A stretch of DNA of 64,000 nt, taken from Acanthosepion pharaonis (lineage: Eukaryota > Mollusca > Cephalopoda > Sepiida > Sepiidae). The translations under genes were made by a program, and so were the position numbers. Location of the stretch: assembly GCA_903632075.3 (NCBI GenBank), contig CAHIKZ030000392.1:944993-1008992 (forward strand), given 5' to 3'. The notes beneath the pieces were generated by a model, which saw nothing but the letters and a program-made list of their open reading frames with translations, made no database searches and was not told the origin of the DNA. Every line of letters starts with the position of its first letter. Within the stretch, counting starts at the first letter, position 1. Below, one piece after another: positions 34,991 to 46,621 of this stretch.

Positions 34991-35375
34991 GTGGTGTAAT
35001 GGTTAACAAGCTTGTCTCACTAGATCAATTATGACTGAGTAGGGAATTTGATCCTGACTGGGTTCTCCACACTTTCATTCTTGTGCCACATCTAAGCTAC
35101 ACTTAGAAAATCATTAAGTGGTGTAATGGTTAGCAAGCTTGTTTCACTAGACCAATTACGACTAAATAATGAGTTCAATCCTCACTGGGTGCTTCACACT
35201 TTTGGTCTTGTGCCACATCTAAGCTACACTTAGAAGCTCATTTGGGTACCAATGTGGTGTAATGGTCAGCATGCCTGTCATACATCAATTATGACTGAAT
35301 AGTGAGTTTGATTCACACTGGGTGCTCTGTACTTTGGCCTTGTATCACATCTAAGCTACACTTAGAAAATTACCA
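34991..35375 (+). repeat. Three tandem tRNA-like SINE units
   Basis: Units begin with GTGGTGTAATGG at 34991, 35118 and 35254 (spacing 127 and 136 bp). Each holds an A-box-like GGTGTAATGGTTAGC, a B-box-like GAGTTCAATCC or variant, and a shared tail 'cacatctaagctacacttag'. The head is tRNA-related but with no plausible anticodon stem. Tandem heads suggest a multimeric tRNA-derived SINE or local duplication. Confidence 0.8.
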
Positions 35376-35619
35376 TATCCCACGTCATCTTTACATCAAG
35401 CTGTCTTGGAGGTAGGAGGAGAAAGAAAAAAAAAGTAATTTTTAGAGTTGTTATTCAGCTTTCTTTCAACAAATGAAATATATCATTTTATTGCATCATC
35501 TTTCTCATGGTGAAACAAAGTGAATCACAAAAATTCTCAAAATATTTAAACCTAAACCAGTTTTATTTTTTCATAAAATGTGCATGAAAATAGGTAATTG
35601 TCAAGATATACTTGTTCTT

Positions 35620-35990
35620 TTATGTACTGTATCTTTAAGGACATGAGTGATCATGGCCCTCCACAACTTCCCATTCTTTGTAAATCTTAGCAAGGTTTTC
35701 TTTTTTTACTATCCTTCCTCTTACCTGTTATGTCATCTCTTTACACAAGCTCGTTAACGAGGTTAGTAGCTATTTCCTTGTTGCTCTTGCCTTAAATATG
35801 TCCTATGAGTATCAAATTTTTCAAACTCCCTTTCTTCATTATTTGTTGCAAAAGTTTTCGCTGTCATTTTATGATTTGAAGTGATCTTTTTGTTTCCATT
35901 TTCCTTTAAAACTTCCTTATTGCACACATGCTCTGTCCATGGTATTTTTAGTATCCTTCTATAGAACCACATCTTTGTTGCTTCTTCTCT
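35620..35990 (-). pseudogene. LINE C-terminal ORF fragment (RTE-like)
   Basis: The minus strand encodes MWFYRRILKIPWTEHVCNKE (ATG at 35972), a pattern common at the C-terminal end of invertebrate LINE reverse-transcriptase ORFs. Frame-shifted continuation near 35690-35640 gives a LRATKNGKLWRAMITHVLKD-like relic. It is inactive, with several frameshifts. Confidence 0.6.
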
Positions 35991-36469
35991 TCATCTGTAA
36001 GGAAATTGTCAAAATTGAAAAACTTTTTACATAAACAAAATGACAAAAATTCAATTTTAATGTACACTAATTTTTTAATGGTTACATTCATTTCAGAGTT
36101 TTAAAATTCAGCACCAATTCCTGCAAAGAGTTCTGTATTGCTTAAAATGTAAACCATTAACAGTGTATTCACTTCATTATATATCTGACCCTCACCTGCT
36201 CACGCCCCTTCATAACAACTGAATTAAATCGCACCTTTCTTTTTTTTTCATAAAAGTCTTATTTTATGTTTGAGATGTCATGTCGCAAATGCTAAAAATA
36301 GTTTTATTCTTTCATTTTAAATGTCCAACTGTTTTTTTTACTTTTGTTTCATTTTGAAGTTGTTTTTCCCCAATAGACACTTTGTTCATTGAACCATGTT
36401 ACTTGATTCATAGATGAATAGGATTTTGATCAGATAACAAGCCAATCAGGTATTAGATCTTCTTCTATA

Positions 36470-36545
36470 TGGCATGTTCCTTCAGGACATGGATGGTCAT
36501 CTCTCGCCAAAGCTTCCTGTTTTTTTTTATAGCTCTTAGTAACAG
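36470..36545 (-). pseudogene. LINE tail fragment
   Basis: The minus strand reads ...NRKLWREMTIHVLKEHAI, the same LINE C-terminal end as at 35630-35680. Confidence 0.55.
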
Positions 36546-36769
36546 ATAACAAACTAATTATGTAACAGCCAATTAGGTTACAGATAAATAAAACCAACAA
36601 TTATTGAACATAATAGTGATTGTCTTTTGTTTTGTAACATTCAGTTTTATTTCTGACAAATTTGAAACTCTAACTTGTGTTTAAACTTGGATGAAAATGA
36701 CATTTTTATTCTAAACAGTCAGATTTGTAATCTTAGAAAAGGATGATTTTTTTTTTTAAGTAAAATCTG

Positions 36770-37030
36770 TTTTCTAAGGAAGTAATGAATTTTTATTTAT
36801 TAATCTGACAGGTTTTATCACTTTAAATGTTATTTTTAGCAGATTATTTTTATTTATTAACCTGCTGGAGAGAGCATATTTTTCTTGAATATTCAGACTG
36901 GTAGACAAAAATAAAATATACTGTTTAATAAATAAACAAAGCATCTTCTCAAATATGAATATTCACTAAAAATAGTAAGTAATAAAACCTGTCAGATTAA
37001 TAAATAAAAATCCATTACTTTCTTAGAAAA
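36770..37030. mobile_element. Foldback element with 49-bp inverted repeats
   Basis: Arms 36770-36818 and 36982-37030 are reverse complements with 2 mismatches in 49. The spacer (36819-36981) also has weaker pairing ('tatttttag'/'ctaaaaata', two 'gaatattca' words). Size and structure suit a foldback MITE. Part of the spacer ('atactgtttaataaataaa') recurs at about 37230-37255. Confidence 0.75.
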
Positions 37031-37254
37031 TTGCTTTGTTTATGTATGGATATGAAACTGAGCAGATATGAAAATTTCAAGAAAGTCTATGACTAGAAGA
37101 ATTTAGCTTAAAGGCACTATTCAACCTTGCCAGATTGGCTACATTCTCTGTAGCTCAATTGCTCTAGAGCACATTGTATATTTTCTTCAATAAGATTTCT
37201 CAAATATTCAAGCTGAAGATGAAAATAAATAGATAAATATACTGTTTAATAAAT

Positions 37255-38235
37255 AAATGGAGCATCTACTACTTTGACAGAGTCTGACATTCAGGTCTTC
37301 TCCACAATCTGAAAAGTTATGGTGTTTCTGGACACTTTTTTGAACTGATCCAATCTTTCCTATCAAATTGTGAAATGAAAGTTATCCTGAATGGCCACTC
37401 GTCTAGATCTTTTCATACAAACACAGGTGTCCCCAGGGCTCCATCCATGGTCCTACTTTTCATTAATGACCTTCCTGATGACATCAGCTCTCAACTTGGC
37501 ATCTACACTGATAACACTACTATTTTCTCCTGCATCAATAGTAAGGCTGATCAGTTAGACAATCTCAAAATGGCAGCTGATTTACAAAACGATCTCAGAT
37601 CATAGTTAAGTGGGGGAAAAGATTGCTTGTCAATTTTAATGCTTCCAAAACTAAAATGCTCTCCAATAATCATCCAAGAGACCCTTCTAAGCCTTCCAAG
37701 AGAGTGACTTGTACCTTCTTGGGCGATCATTCTTAGCTGACATGAGGTGAAAAGATTAAATTGAATCCATTGTCAGATCAGCAGCTAAGAAAGTCGGGTC
37801 ACTGTGTCAAACAAGATAATTTTTCTCTCCGAAATCTATCTTGCATATCTGTAAGTCTGCCATTTGTCCATGAATAGAATATTGTTGCCATACATGGTCT
37901 GATTCCCCTGCTATTTTCCAGGATCTCCGCATTAAGATCCAAAGAAGAATCAGCAATATTATTGGTCCTGATTTTGTGGCTTGGCTTCAGCCACTTGCCC
38001 ACTGCTATGCCTGTTTTTTATAAATACTTTCATGGTAGTTGTTTGGATGAGGTTTATGTTATATCATCTATATTGTACGAATTTAAGCACAATACTAGAT
38101 CTTGCAGCAAGGTCTACTGTCCTCCTGATTGCTCTTTTTTCTCTTTTCATAACTAATATTTCTGTTCTTAATTCCTCCACACCCTGTATGCAAGTGGCTG
38201 TACTGCCTTGCTTGGGATTAAATTAAAAAAATAAT
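37255..38235 (+). pseudogene. LINE reverse transcriptase relic (CR1/Jockey-like), copy 1
   Basis: From about 37277 frames read DRV*HSGLLHNLKSYGVSGH, then an open stretch from 37375: HTNTGVPRAPSMVLLFINDL then YTDNTTIFSCI. These are the reverse-transcriptase GVPQGS..GP.LF.L and YADD blocks with changed catalytic residues (YTDN). IKIQRRISNIIGP near 37926 and 'FINTFMVVVW'-type text follow from the C-terminal region. A 3' tail 'gtggctgtactgccttg' plus A-rich end lies at about 38195-38235. Stops and a lost catalytic Asp make it dead. Confidence 0.8.
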
Positions 38236-38454
38236 TTGGGATATGAGACTTTTTAGTTACGAGCTCAATCTTGGAACAAACTAAACTCATGTGTTTATTT
38301 TATTTCTATCAACTCGTCTATCCAATAATTGAACATTGAGAAAGTTTACAAAATAATTCTCTATAAAATGCACAATTTTTTTTTGTGATTCCCATTTCTA
38401 TCTTAAAAGTATAAAAATAGACCAAAAATGTTGCTTACTTATCTTCAATATTAG

Positions 38455-39795
38455 AATTATTATTATCTGCTAAGTATCAATCAATTCTTGACAAAATCCA
38501 AAGAATCTGCAGTGTTATTGGTCCTTACCTGGCATCAGTCACTTTCCCACTGACATATACCTTCCCTGTACCTTTTCTATAAATATTTTCAAGGCAATTA
38601 TTCTGATGATCTTTCTTCTTTGGTACATCGACTTCACAAATTTAGGTGTAGTACTAGGTTAATAGCTAAGGCTCATTATTGTCCTGTTGAAATTGATACA
38701 TATAACCATTTGTTAACAGTTTATTCCTTCACATTTCTAACTCGTGGAACTTTTCCAGCTTCTTGCTTTCCTATTAACTCCAATCTTAAAAAATTTAAAT
38801 CCAATGTCAATTGCCAACTTCTGTGTTTTTTGAAATTTGTCATGGCTGCCTTTGGTTGCTCCCTAAACGGGAATGAACAGGACACTTTGACCGTGACCCT
38901 TTTCATTGTGTTCCCTACACACTGTAATTTAGTTTCCTTTTTGTTATATAGTTGAGCTAATTAGTTTTTAGTTCCTTTTGTGTTATGAATTTAGTAGTAA
39001 CACATTTTTAGACCTTCGTTTTTTTTCATAGCAAATCTCAACTTATTTTTTTTTTTTTTAAGAGATTTTTAGTATTTTGTGAGACCTGTGGCTGTTGTTG
39101 GTCCCCCTTAATATAACGTCGACTTCTCACCGAATTCAGGGGTTGGTATGCAGGCTCCTGGCCTTAGTGGCCAGGACGCCTACCCGAGCTGCATATTAAG
39201 TTATGTTCCCTTTTTTTTTTTGGTCTGCCAACTGGACGCATGTTGAGCCTTTCTTTTTTTCTTTCTGTCTTTCTTTTTTTTTCTTCTTATATCTTTATTC
39301 TGGCTCCTTGTGCAGTTTTGACTCTCGGCATTCCGTCCCTACATCTGCAATGACTGGCAGTGATCAACACCCCCTTAACTTCGACTTAAACCTTTCTCGT
39401 ATACTATCGATTATAATAACTACGGGATGTTTCGACAGACTTCAACCAGCACACCAATGTTCCAACCATTGACATGACCGGAACGTCTGCATTTTAACTG
39501 CTAACCATCAACACAATCAGAACATCTGCATCTCAACTGCAAATTGTCGACACATCCAGTCTGGCCACCTTTCTATTACCAGACCAATTTAATCAATGAC
39601 CGCTGCTTTGTAAATAAACTTAGCGGGCCTCTCGTGACCTCATACCAAATACTGGGACCTCGGGCCGTTTTCATACCCCCTTTCGCATGGGGCGCTATAA
39701 ATCTGTTCTTTTATTATTATTTCTTTCACTCAGTAACCCCTTGCATATAGTGGCTGTATTACCTTAAGGTGAAATAAAAAAAAAAAAAAAACAAA
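38455..39795 (+). pseudogene. LINE 3' fragment, copy 2, with long 3' UTR and poly(A)
   Basis: Begins with DKIQRICSVIGP (about 38491), the same C-terminal block as in copy 1. An open frame at 38620-38952 follows: MVHRLHKFRCSTRLIAKAHY... and FPINSNLKKFKSNVN. From about 38955 to 39777 is non-coding 3' UTR, with a perfect 8-bp hairpin TCCTGGCC/GGCCAGGA at 39156-39176. It ends in 'gtggctgtattaccttaagg' and poly(A) (39776-39792), the same tail as copy 1. Confidence 0.75.
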
Positions 39796-39799
39796 AAAA

Positions 39800-42700
39800 A
39801 AACAAGCCAATTTAAACAAATTTTCTTAAATGCATGTTGAGGGCAACTGTTAAAAAGGCAATATATATTTTTGAATCAAGTGAAAGACTTAATGATAATG
39901 TACTTTTGTCTAACACAACAAATTCATAAAAAAAATAATCAACATTTTTGGTTCCATCTTACATTGAAAATTTGGATCTAAATATAGCACTTACAAAGTG
40001 GGCATTTTTATCTTAAAAAAATAAATAAATATGGTTAAATTTTATGGATGTTAGGAATAACAAAGTTGACAGTAAAACTGTTAACATACTTGACTGGACA
40101 TACTATTTGTGCATAAGGTTCACAAACATTTCTTCAAAAATATTTTATACATTTTTTGTAGAAACAAATTCTTATTTCTATATTTTGAACTTTATTATCT
40201 CTTACTATTTCAGAAAAGAACAGTACAAGATGTTTAATCAAGTTTCAATAGCATAAATGTTAAATATAAAAATATTAGTAATATCTTTGAATTCATTTAT
40301 ACTGAAAATGAAAAAGTAAATACTTATTTTTTTTCTTTTACATTAGCACTCAAAATTTTACAATCTTTTCAAATTGTGTTTTCTTAAGTTTATTTTAATA
40401 AAAGCATGCTTGAGGCAAATAACTATGATCTTTACAAAAGAAAATACTTTTGTAAGTATTTTAACCAGATTCTCCACATGAACAAGTTAACATTGCATTT
40501 TATTTAAGTCACTTATTTTGATTTAGTTTTGAATCCGCTTGTCTACTCTTGAGAAAGTGTTAGAGTATTTTGTTATGAAATGATTGCTATTTGTTCATAG
40601 TGAACATCTTTTTATAACATGGCTTCACTTTTGTTATGAATTGTGAGGACAGTGAGTGAAAAAATACCTTGTTTTAGATAAAAAAAATTATAAAATTCCT
40701 GGATTTATTCCAGCTAAAAAACACATACTGGAAAGGGGAGTAATGTAGATAAATAGATGTAAATTTCTGAGCAGAAACTTGCTATAGTGCTTGTTCCTTT
40801 GCTTTTGCAGTACTTTGAATGTTAGTAATAATTCCGAAAAAACAAAAAAAAAAAAAAAAACAAAAAAAACAAAACAAAAAAAACACAAAAACAAAACAAA
40901 TAAACTTAAAAGCCCTTATATCTAAGCAAACAATGAAATAGGGAAATAGCTCAATTTATCCTACCAATTACTCATTGCAATGATTATTTCAATACAAAAG
41001 AACAAAAACATTACTAGTTTTCAATCTTACAGTAATGAGGTGTGTGACAAAAATAACTTACAAATATCATTAACCTGGATTTGAATAGACAAAAATCTTA
41101 ATAAAAAAAAAAACAATATTGACCTTTCCAGTCATAAAAAATGCGAACTTTTTCAAAAGACAATGTATATTTTTAACTAAAATGGTTTTACATAAACACT
41201 AACATACCTGTTTATCTTTGTACATTGTAGCTGATATCATCTAACCCAAACATGACAAAGTAAGAGGTATGATTACAAACAAAATATCAAATAGGGTCAT
41301 GAACACAGTATTGTTTCAAGCTGTCATTTGGATAGACAATTGGAAAATAAATCTGACTATTTTGCTATGAAAGGAATCTGGTAAAATCCAGTTTAAATCT
41401 AAATGTGTTTTAATACCAATATAAACTTTATTAAATAGAAATTTTACTCTAACAGTTTCCCTTCTAGTAGTAATTGATGACAATCAGGTAATATTTTACC
41501 AAAATGGTAAAAAGATGACAGTTAACTTTAACAGGAATTTTTTGTATTAAAGAATTAAGCTAATCAATTGATCTTCCAGATTTCAGTCTTTAGACTGTGA
41601 TCATACAGAATGAATATTTACCTGTATGAGATTTTAAATAATTAGCCCTTATTAAAGCTAAATAAAAAAAAGTCTTATTTGCTGCTTATTATAGATGGAT
41701 TAGAGAGATTAGCAGATCATTTTGAAGTAATTATAGCCAAGTATGTTAAGTGAGATGAAGGCTGAGAACAATGCACTCAAAATAAAAACTTCACTCTCGT
41801 ATATTTTCTAAAATGCACTGAGCTGTGGAAAGTTTGTGGAACAACTGAAGGCTTTGGAAGTAAAGAAGTTTTTAAAACATAATTGTATTAAGAATAACAC
41901 TATTAAAAGGTATAATTAAACTTAATTTCTATTAGAGTTATTTAGCTGCTAGTTAAAATTAAAGTTTGCTAATTGGTGAAATGTCTTTGTAAACAATAAA
42001 AAAAAACTATAAAGAGCTTTAAACTTGTACCTATCAGCAATTTGTATGCCACACTATCTCCTTAAACCACAAAGTTGTTAAGATTGACAAATTCAGCCTT
42101 TCAACTCACAGCTACAATTTTCTACTTTCCTCTATTGGAAAAGGACAAAACAGATATAGCAAAACTGTCATTACATGGCACTGAATACAATCAATTATTG
42201 TAAATAGTTTATCTTTTTTTGGTAAACACATTCCAGTTAGTATTAATTAAGAATATCAGATAAGTAAGAAGTATTTTAAAAGATTAAAAGAAAAAAAATG
42301 TCATAAAAACAATAAAAATTGCTAATTATTGATAAAAAGCAGTTAATGGTAAAATATATTAGTAACATTAATATTGCATGTGCTCTACTGTGTTATGGAA
42401 TTAGACATAATGGTAGGTAAAAATTCTTTAAACAAGGAAATTGTCACTCTCCATATTTATAAGAATCATACAATGTGTATTATGGTCAAAAGTTAATTAA
42501 TTTCACTAAAGATGCCATTCTTTAAAACTATTCAAACAATCCCTGAAAACTCCAACCTAAAGAAATTACTTTTTATGCATGTATATCTGTCAATTACAAA
42601 AGTTGATGTTTCAATAATCAGTAAATAATAGATAAAAAAATATTTTGATGCAAACATCTTTTTAATTGTATTATCAGAAAAGAGTAGATCAAACTGTAAA

Positions 42701-44440
42701 TTATTGTAAAAAGCAAACATATGAAAAGAAATATAATTTTTTAATTACACACAAACATCACAAAACATTCTAAGAATATATAAACAGTATTGCAATGTAA
42801 AGTATAAAACAACAGTTCATAGAATTCAGAAGAAGGAGTCAAATTCTACAAGTCTATTTAAGACTACTGGAAAAAAATCATAAAATAATATCTTAGTGTT
42901 GTTAGGCATATAAAATTTTCCTCTTCTAAATCAAATTAATGTTTCTTAAATAGAAACAATAGGAAGCACCAATGATTACATTATTAAAATTTTTTAATTC
43001 CTACTTTCTCTTACCTCTTTTGGTTAATTACTATCCTTATACTATATTGAAACTAACATGTATGCAAACATATGAAGCAGTAAATAAACTGCATTACTAG
43101 TGTGTATGGTCAAATTAAATACACAGCAAATTTTCAATCATAAAAAAGGGTTTTGTCAGTTGACTAGATTATAAAATTGAATATAGTTAATAGCATCTAA
43201 ACTGAAACCAGCTACACTCACAAGTCAAAACATTTTGGTTGCTGGTATAATGTGAAGAGATTACTATTTTGGTAGCAAGGTATAACTATGATAACTCAGC
43301 ATCAATTTTATCAATTTAAATATTGACAATTTTGAGAGTTTAGCAAAAAAAAAAAAAAAAAAAAAAATAGTTGAAAGGAAATAAAAAATGCCTCTCCTGA
43401 AAAACAGTAAAATGAGATCAATGTACATTTCTTCAGTACAAGTTATAAATTGTTTAATCTCAAGAGAAATAAGTCTCAAAAATCATTTAGAGTTCTTTAT
43501 TATTTTCATGGATTTGTTAAGCAGGATTAGGAGATTTTACCTAACATAAAAAGATATATAAATGTAGATAAAGGAATTAAGAGTTGTTTTCAAAGACCCA
43601 ACATTGAAGCTGTTTAGAGAATAATGGTATTTTTGTCAATTCCTTCTAATTTTCCCAAGTGAATTAAGGAAATATCATTTTCAGAGGGATTGTTCCACAA
43701 TGAAAAACATTTTTTTTTTACAGATATCTGTAAATTCTATCTCTCTCAAATGAAAGATGAGAAAACATTTATAACAACAACACTGATTTAAGAAGTTTAA
43801 CATATAACTTAAGTTTAATATAAATTTAAAATATAACTGAAGTTATAAGATTGTTATTAATAGCTTATGAACATAGTGGGCATTTATTTTCATGCTTTTT
43901 TGTGATATTTCAAGGAAAGTTCAGTATAATTTGAAGAGAAAAAAATGCAATTTTTCCTCAAAGGATAAACAATATTTATAACTAGGACACAAGGTTCAGC
44001 TTGGTTCACAAAACCAAGGCTAATTTATACCTGTTTACCATATGCATAAAAAATAAATGTCAGTACATTAAAATTATTAAACTTTAAATAATACTTCTGA
44101 AAACTAAATGACTTCAAGAGAAAATTCAATTTTCTTTTTATGTAGTTAGTAAATTGAAGTATATCACTGAGCAGACACCATAATGAGAAAAAAATATTCA
44201 GAAATTAATGAAGTTTTCAACAGAATTCTGAGAAAAAAAACTTCACATACTTAAGTAAAATTAACAAATATAGAAAAAGTTGAAAGTTGCACAGATTATG
44301 AAAGCAGGCACAAAACAAAGGTTTTAGTGATGCAGATTTTTGAAAAGCCTGAATTAGAACATATCTTGTTTGATTTTAAATCTTATGGTATTTGATAAAT
44401 TACTAATTGGATTGGGGAGAAAAAAAATTAACCTTGGATT
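39800..44440. other. AT-rich intron-like DNA, no gene seen
   Basis: A poly(A)/CAAAA-rich tract lies at 40843-40900 and a poly(A) run at 43346-43368. No exon or transposon was recognised. Confidence 0.6.
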
Positions 44441-44453
44441 TATACTAAACAGC

Positions 44454-44481
44454 TTTTGTTTAGAGTGTACTCTAAACAAAA
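44454..44481. repeat. 13-bp perfect inverted repeat with 2-nt loop
   Basis: TTTTGTTTAGAGT, then GT, then its exact reverse complement. It sits just left of the MITE at 44490. Confidence 0.95.
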
Positions 44482-44489
44482 ATTGTTTT

Positions 44490-44625
44490 TACACACACAA
44501 GGTGCTGAAAAATTCTTTGCCTGGATAAAAAGAGATCCAGAAAAAAAAAATTCTGAGATTTGGTCATTTGGTTAGATTGGGGTGAGGGATAGAAAGTTTT
44601 TAGCATCCCTCATATATTTTTGGTT
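44490..44625. mobile_element. MITE with both terminal inverted repeats
   Basis: The left end is ACACACAAGGTGCTGAAAAA. The right end read on the minus strand is ATATATGAGGGATGCTAAAA. They match imperfectly as inverted repeats. The left end belongs to the family at 4297 and 19545. The body is about 130 bp with no coding capacity. Confidence 0.6.
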
Positions 44626-44629
44626 TATG

Positions 44630-46090
44630 CATATTTAAACTTGAGTTAACATGACAAGTTTTAAAATCTGAATAAAGGAAGTTTGCAGGCAATCTTTTCT
44701 CCATTTTAAAAGTTCAACCAACTTTGACAAGACAATGTTGTCATCAATAAATGATAGCTAACAAAAGAGAAACCAAGCATTTCACTTATAAATGAAGCAG
44801 ACAAAAAACAATTTAATGGTGTACACGATAATTGCACTACCCATTGTACTCATCTTTTATTCAATTTTGTGTGTGCACACAAAAAATAACTAACTTTCAA
44901 TGTAGTGAAATAATCTGGAGTTCTTAAATTCAGTGCTGTTTTCAGAAGTTAAATAACCCATCCCTGACTACTCCAGCCCCTCCTTGTAATTTTAGAGCCA
45001 GACCCACATTTATTCTAAGCAGCAGAACACTACAAGCAAGGGCATCAAAAACACCAGACAGGACTAAATTAGTGTTTATTTATTAGGATTACTATTTCCT
45101 TGTAGAGGACATCATTTTAAATGACCCGAGTGAGCTAAAGCAACCAAGAACATTATGTTTATCAGTAATTTAAGTATGACATTAACTTCAGAAAACATGG
45201 ATAGTGGATTCATTAAAGCAAAAATGTAGGTTTCATGGCATTTTTGAAGAACCTGAATCTACAATATTGTTACAACTTATTTATTGATAATTACTTTTAG
45301 TTTTACGATCCAAATTGAGTATTCTAGAAATTAAATTATATAGTCAGAAACTGAGAAACTTTTTTTTTTAAATATATATATTTCAAAGCTGTTGAAATTG
45401 TTTTGTCTTCATGCACTAAATGTCACTCTTGACTTAACCAAAGTTTTTATTATAATTTATTACTAAACATGTTTTTTTTTATTAAATTTTATCAAGCAGT
45501 TAGAATTTTTTATAATTTCAAAACACATTTGAAGTCAAAATCATCATCTAGCTTGAACTAAAACTTGAGTTTGAGGCATGAGAGTAAGGAACAATGAAAT
45601 TCACAAGCATAATCATAGTAAGATGGTTTTGAAACATGTCAAAGAGTTTTCATTTTCTTATACTAATCTTGGTTTAAAGTTTATGAACAGGATCATGTAC
45701 CAATTGCAATTTTCTAACAAATACAAGATATTTTAAATTTTCACCATAACATTGAGAAGCACACTATTTTGCTTTTATTAATTTTTTTTGGTCAAACAAC
45801 TTATGACGTGTTTATGCACTTCACTAACAAAGTACACAATTTTGATATTTTCTTCTTCATTCCTTTGAAATATTCAAATACACTTGTGCAATAAGATACT
45901 TACTATTTAATTTCTAGAATACTCAAATGGACAAAAAAAAAAAAAAAAAAAAAGAATCTGTACCAATGACTTTTGAGATGAGTACAGTAATTAAAAATCT
46001 TACTTGCTATATTTTGCTTAAGCAGAAAAATGCATATACTGTAAATGTTTACAAACAGAAACAAAAAAATTTCCATTTTAGTGGTTAAGA

Positions 46091-46133
<43 letters not shown>

Positions 46134-46280
46134 CAAAAACTTCTCAATGCCAAGTATTTGGTAATGTAATCAGTTTTAGAGTGGATAAAAATTTAAGATA
46201 CTGAAATTTTATTAGAGAATCTTTTTAAAGGTTTAGTAACATTAGTTGAACTGTTTACTGATGCAAACTCCTTTTGCTGT
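44630..46280. other. AT-rich intron-like DNA with (GT)n
   Basis: A poly(A) run lies at about 45933-45953 and (GT)n at 46096-46128. No gene is seen. Confidence 0.6.
46096..46128. repeat. (GT)n microsatellite
   Basis: About 33 bp of pure GT repeat. Confidence 0.98.
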
Positions 46281-46485
46281 GAACTCAGTATTTTTATGAG
46301 GCCAGATTAGTAGCTCAAGTTGGACTGCCTTTCATTTTAACTACAACTGGAAGAAAAAGTGGATTTATGTCTTTCCCAAGTATGAAGTGAATACAAACTG
46401 TCCCAGCTGGAGTTGGGACTTAGTTTACAGATTTCATTCTTCATATCATTAACCATTAGGTCATTTAGACCTCAGACATTATAGT
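46281..46485 (-). mobile_element. Degenerate tRNA-derived SINE
   Basis: Read on the minus strand the right end, 'gacctaatggttaatgat', is a decayed A-box head, and the following 'aagtcccaactcc' is B-box-like. The body 'ctggaagaaaaagtggattt' on the plus strand matches 'ctagaaggagaacagatga' at about 34838-34857. Confidence 0.55.
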
Positions 46486-46584
46486 ATTAGTGCACATTAG
46501 TTCAAAAATGTCAATGGAAACTATATTATGAAAAGTAAATACAAGGAAATTATAAATGTTGAATCTTAACTCAATAGTATTTTA

Positions 46585-46586
<2 letters not shown>

Positions 46587-46620
<34 letters not shown>
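46587..46620. repeat. (GT)n microsatellite
   Basis: About 34 bp of pure GT repeat. Confidence 0.98.

Positions 46621-46621
<1 letters not shown>

Noticed and set aside
34991..35375. Functional tRNA genes
   Set aside because: A- and B-box-like words are present but there is no consistent acceptor, anticodon or T-arm pairing; the units are SINE heads.
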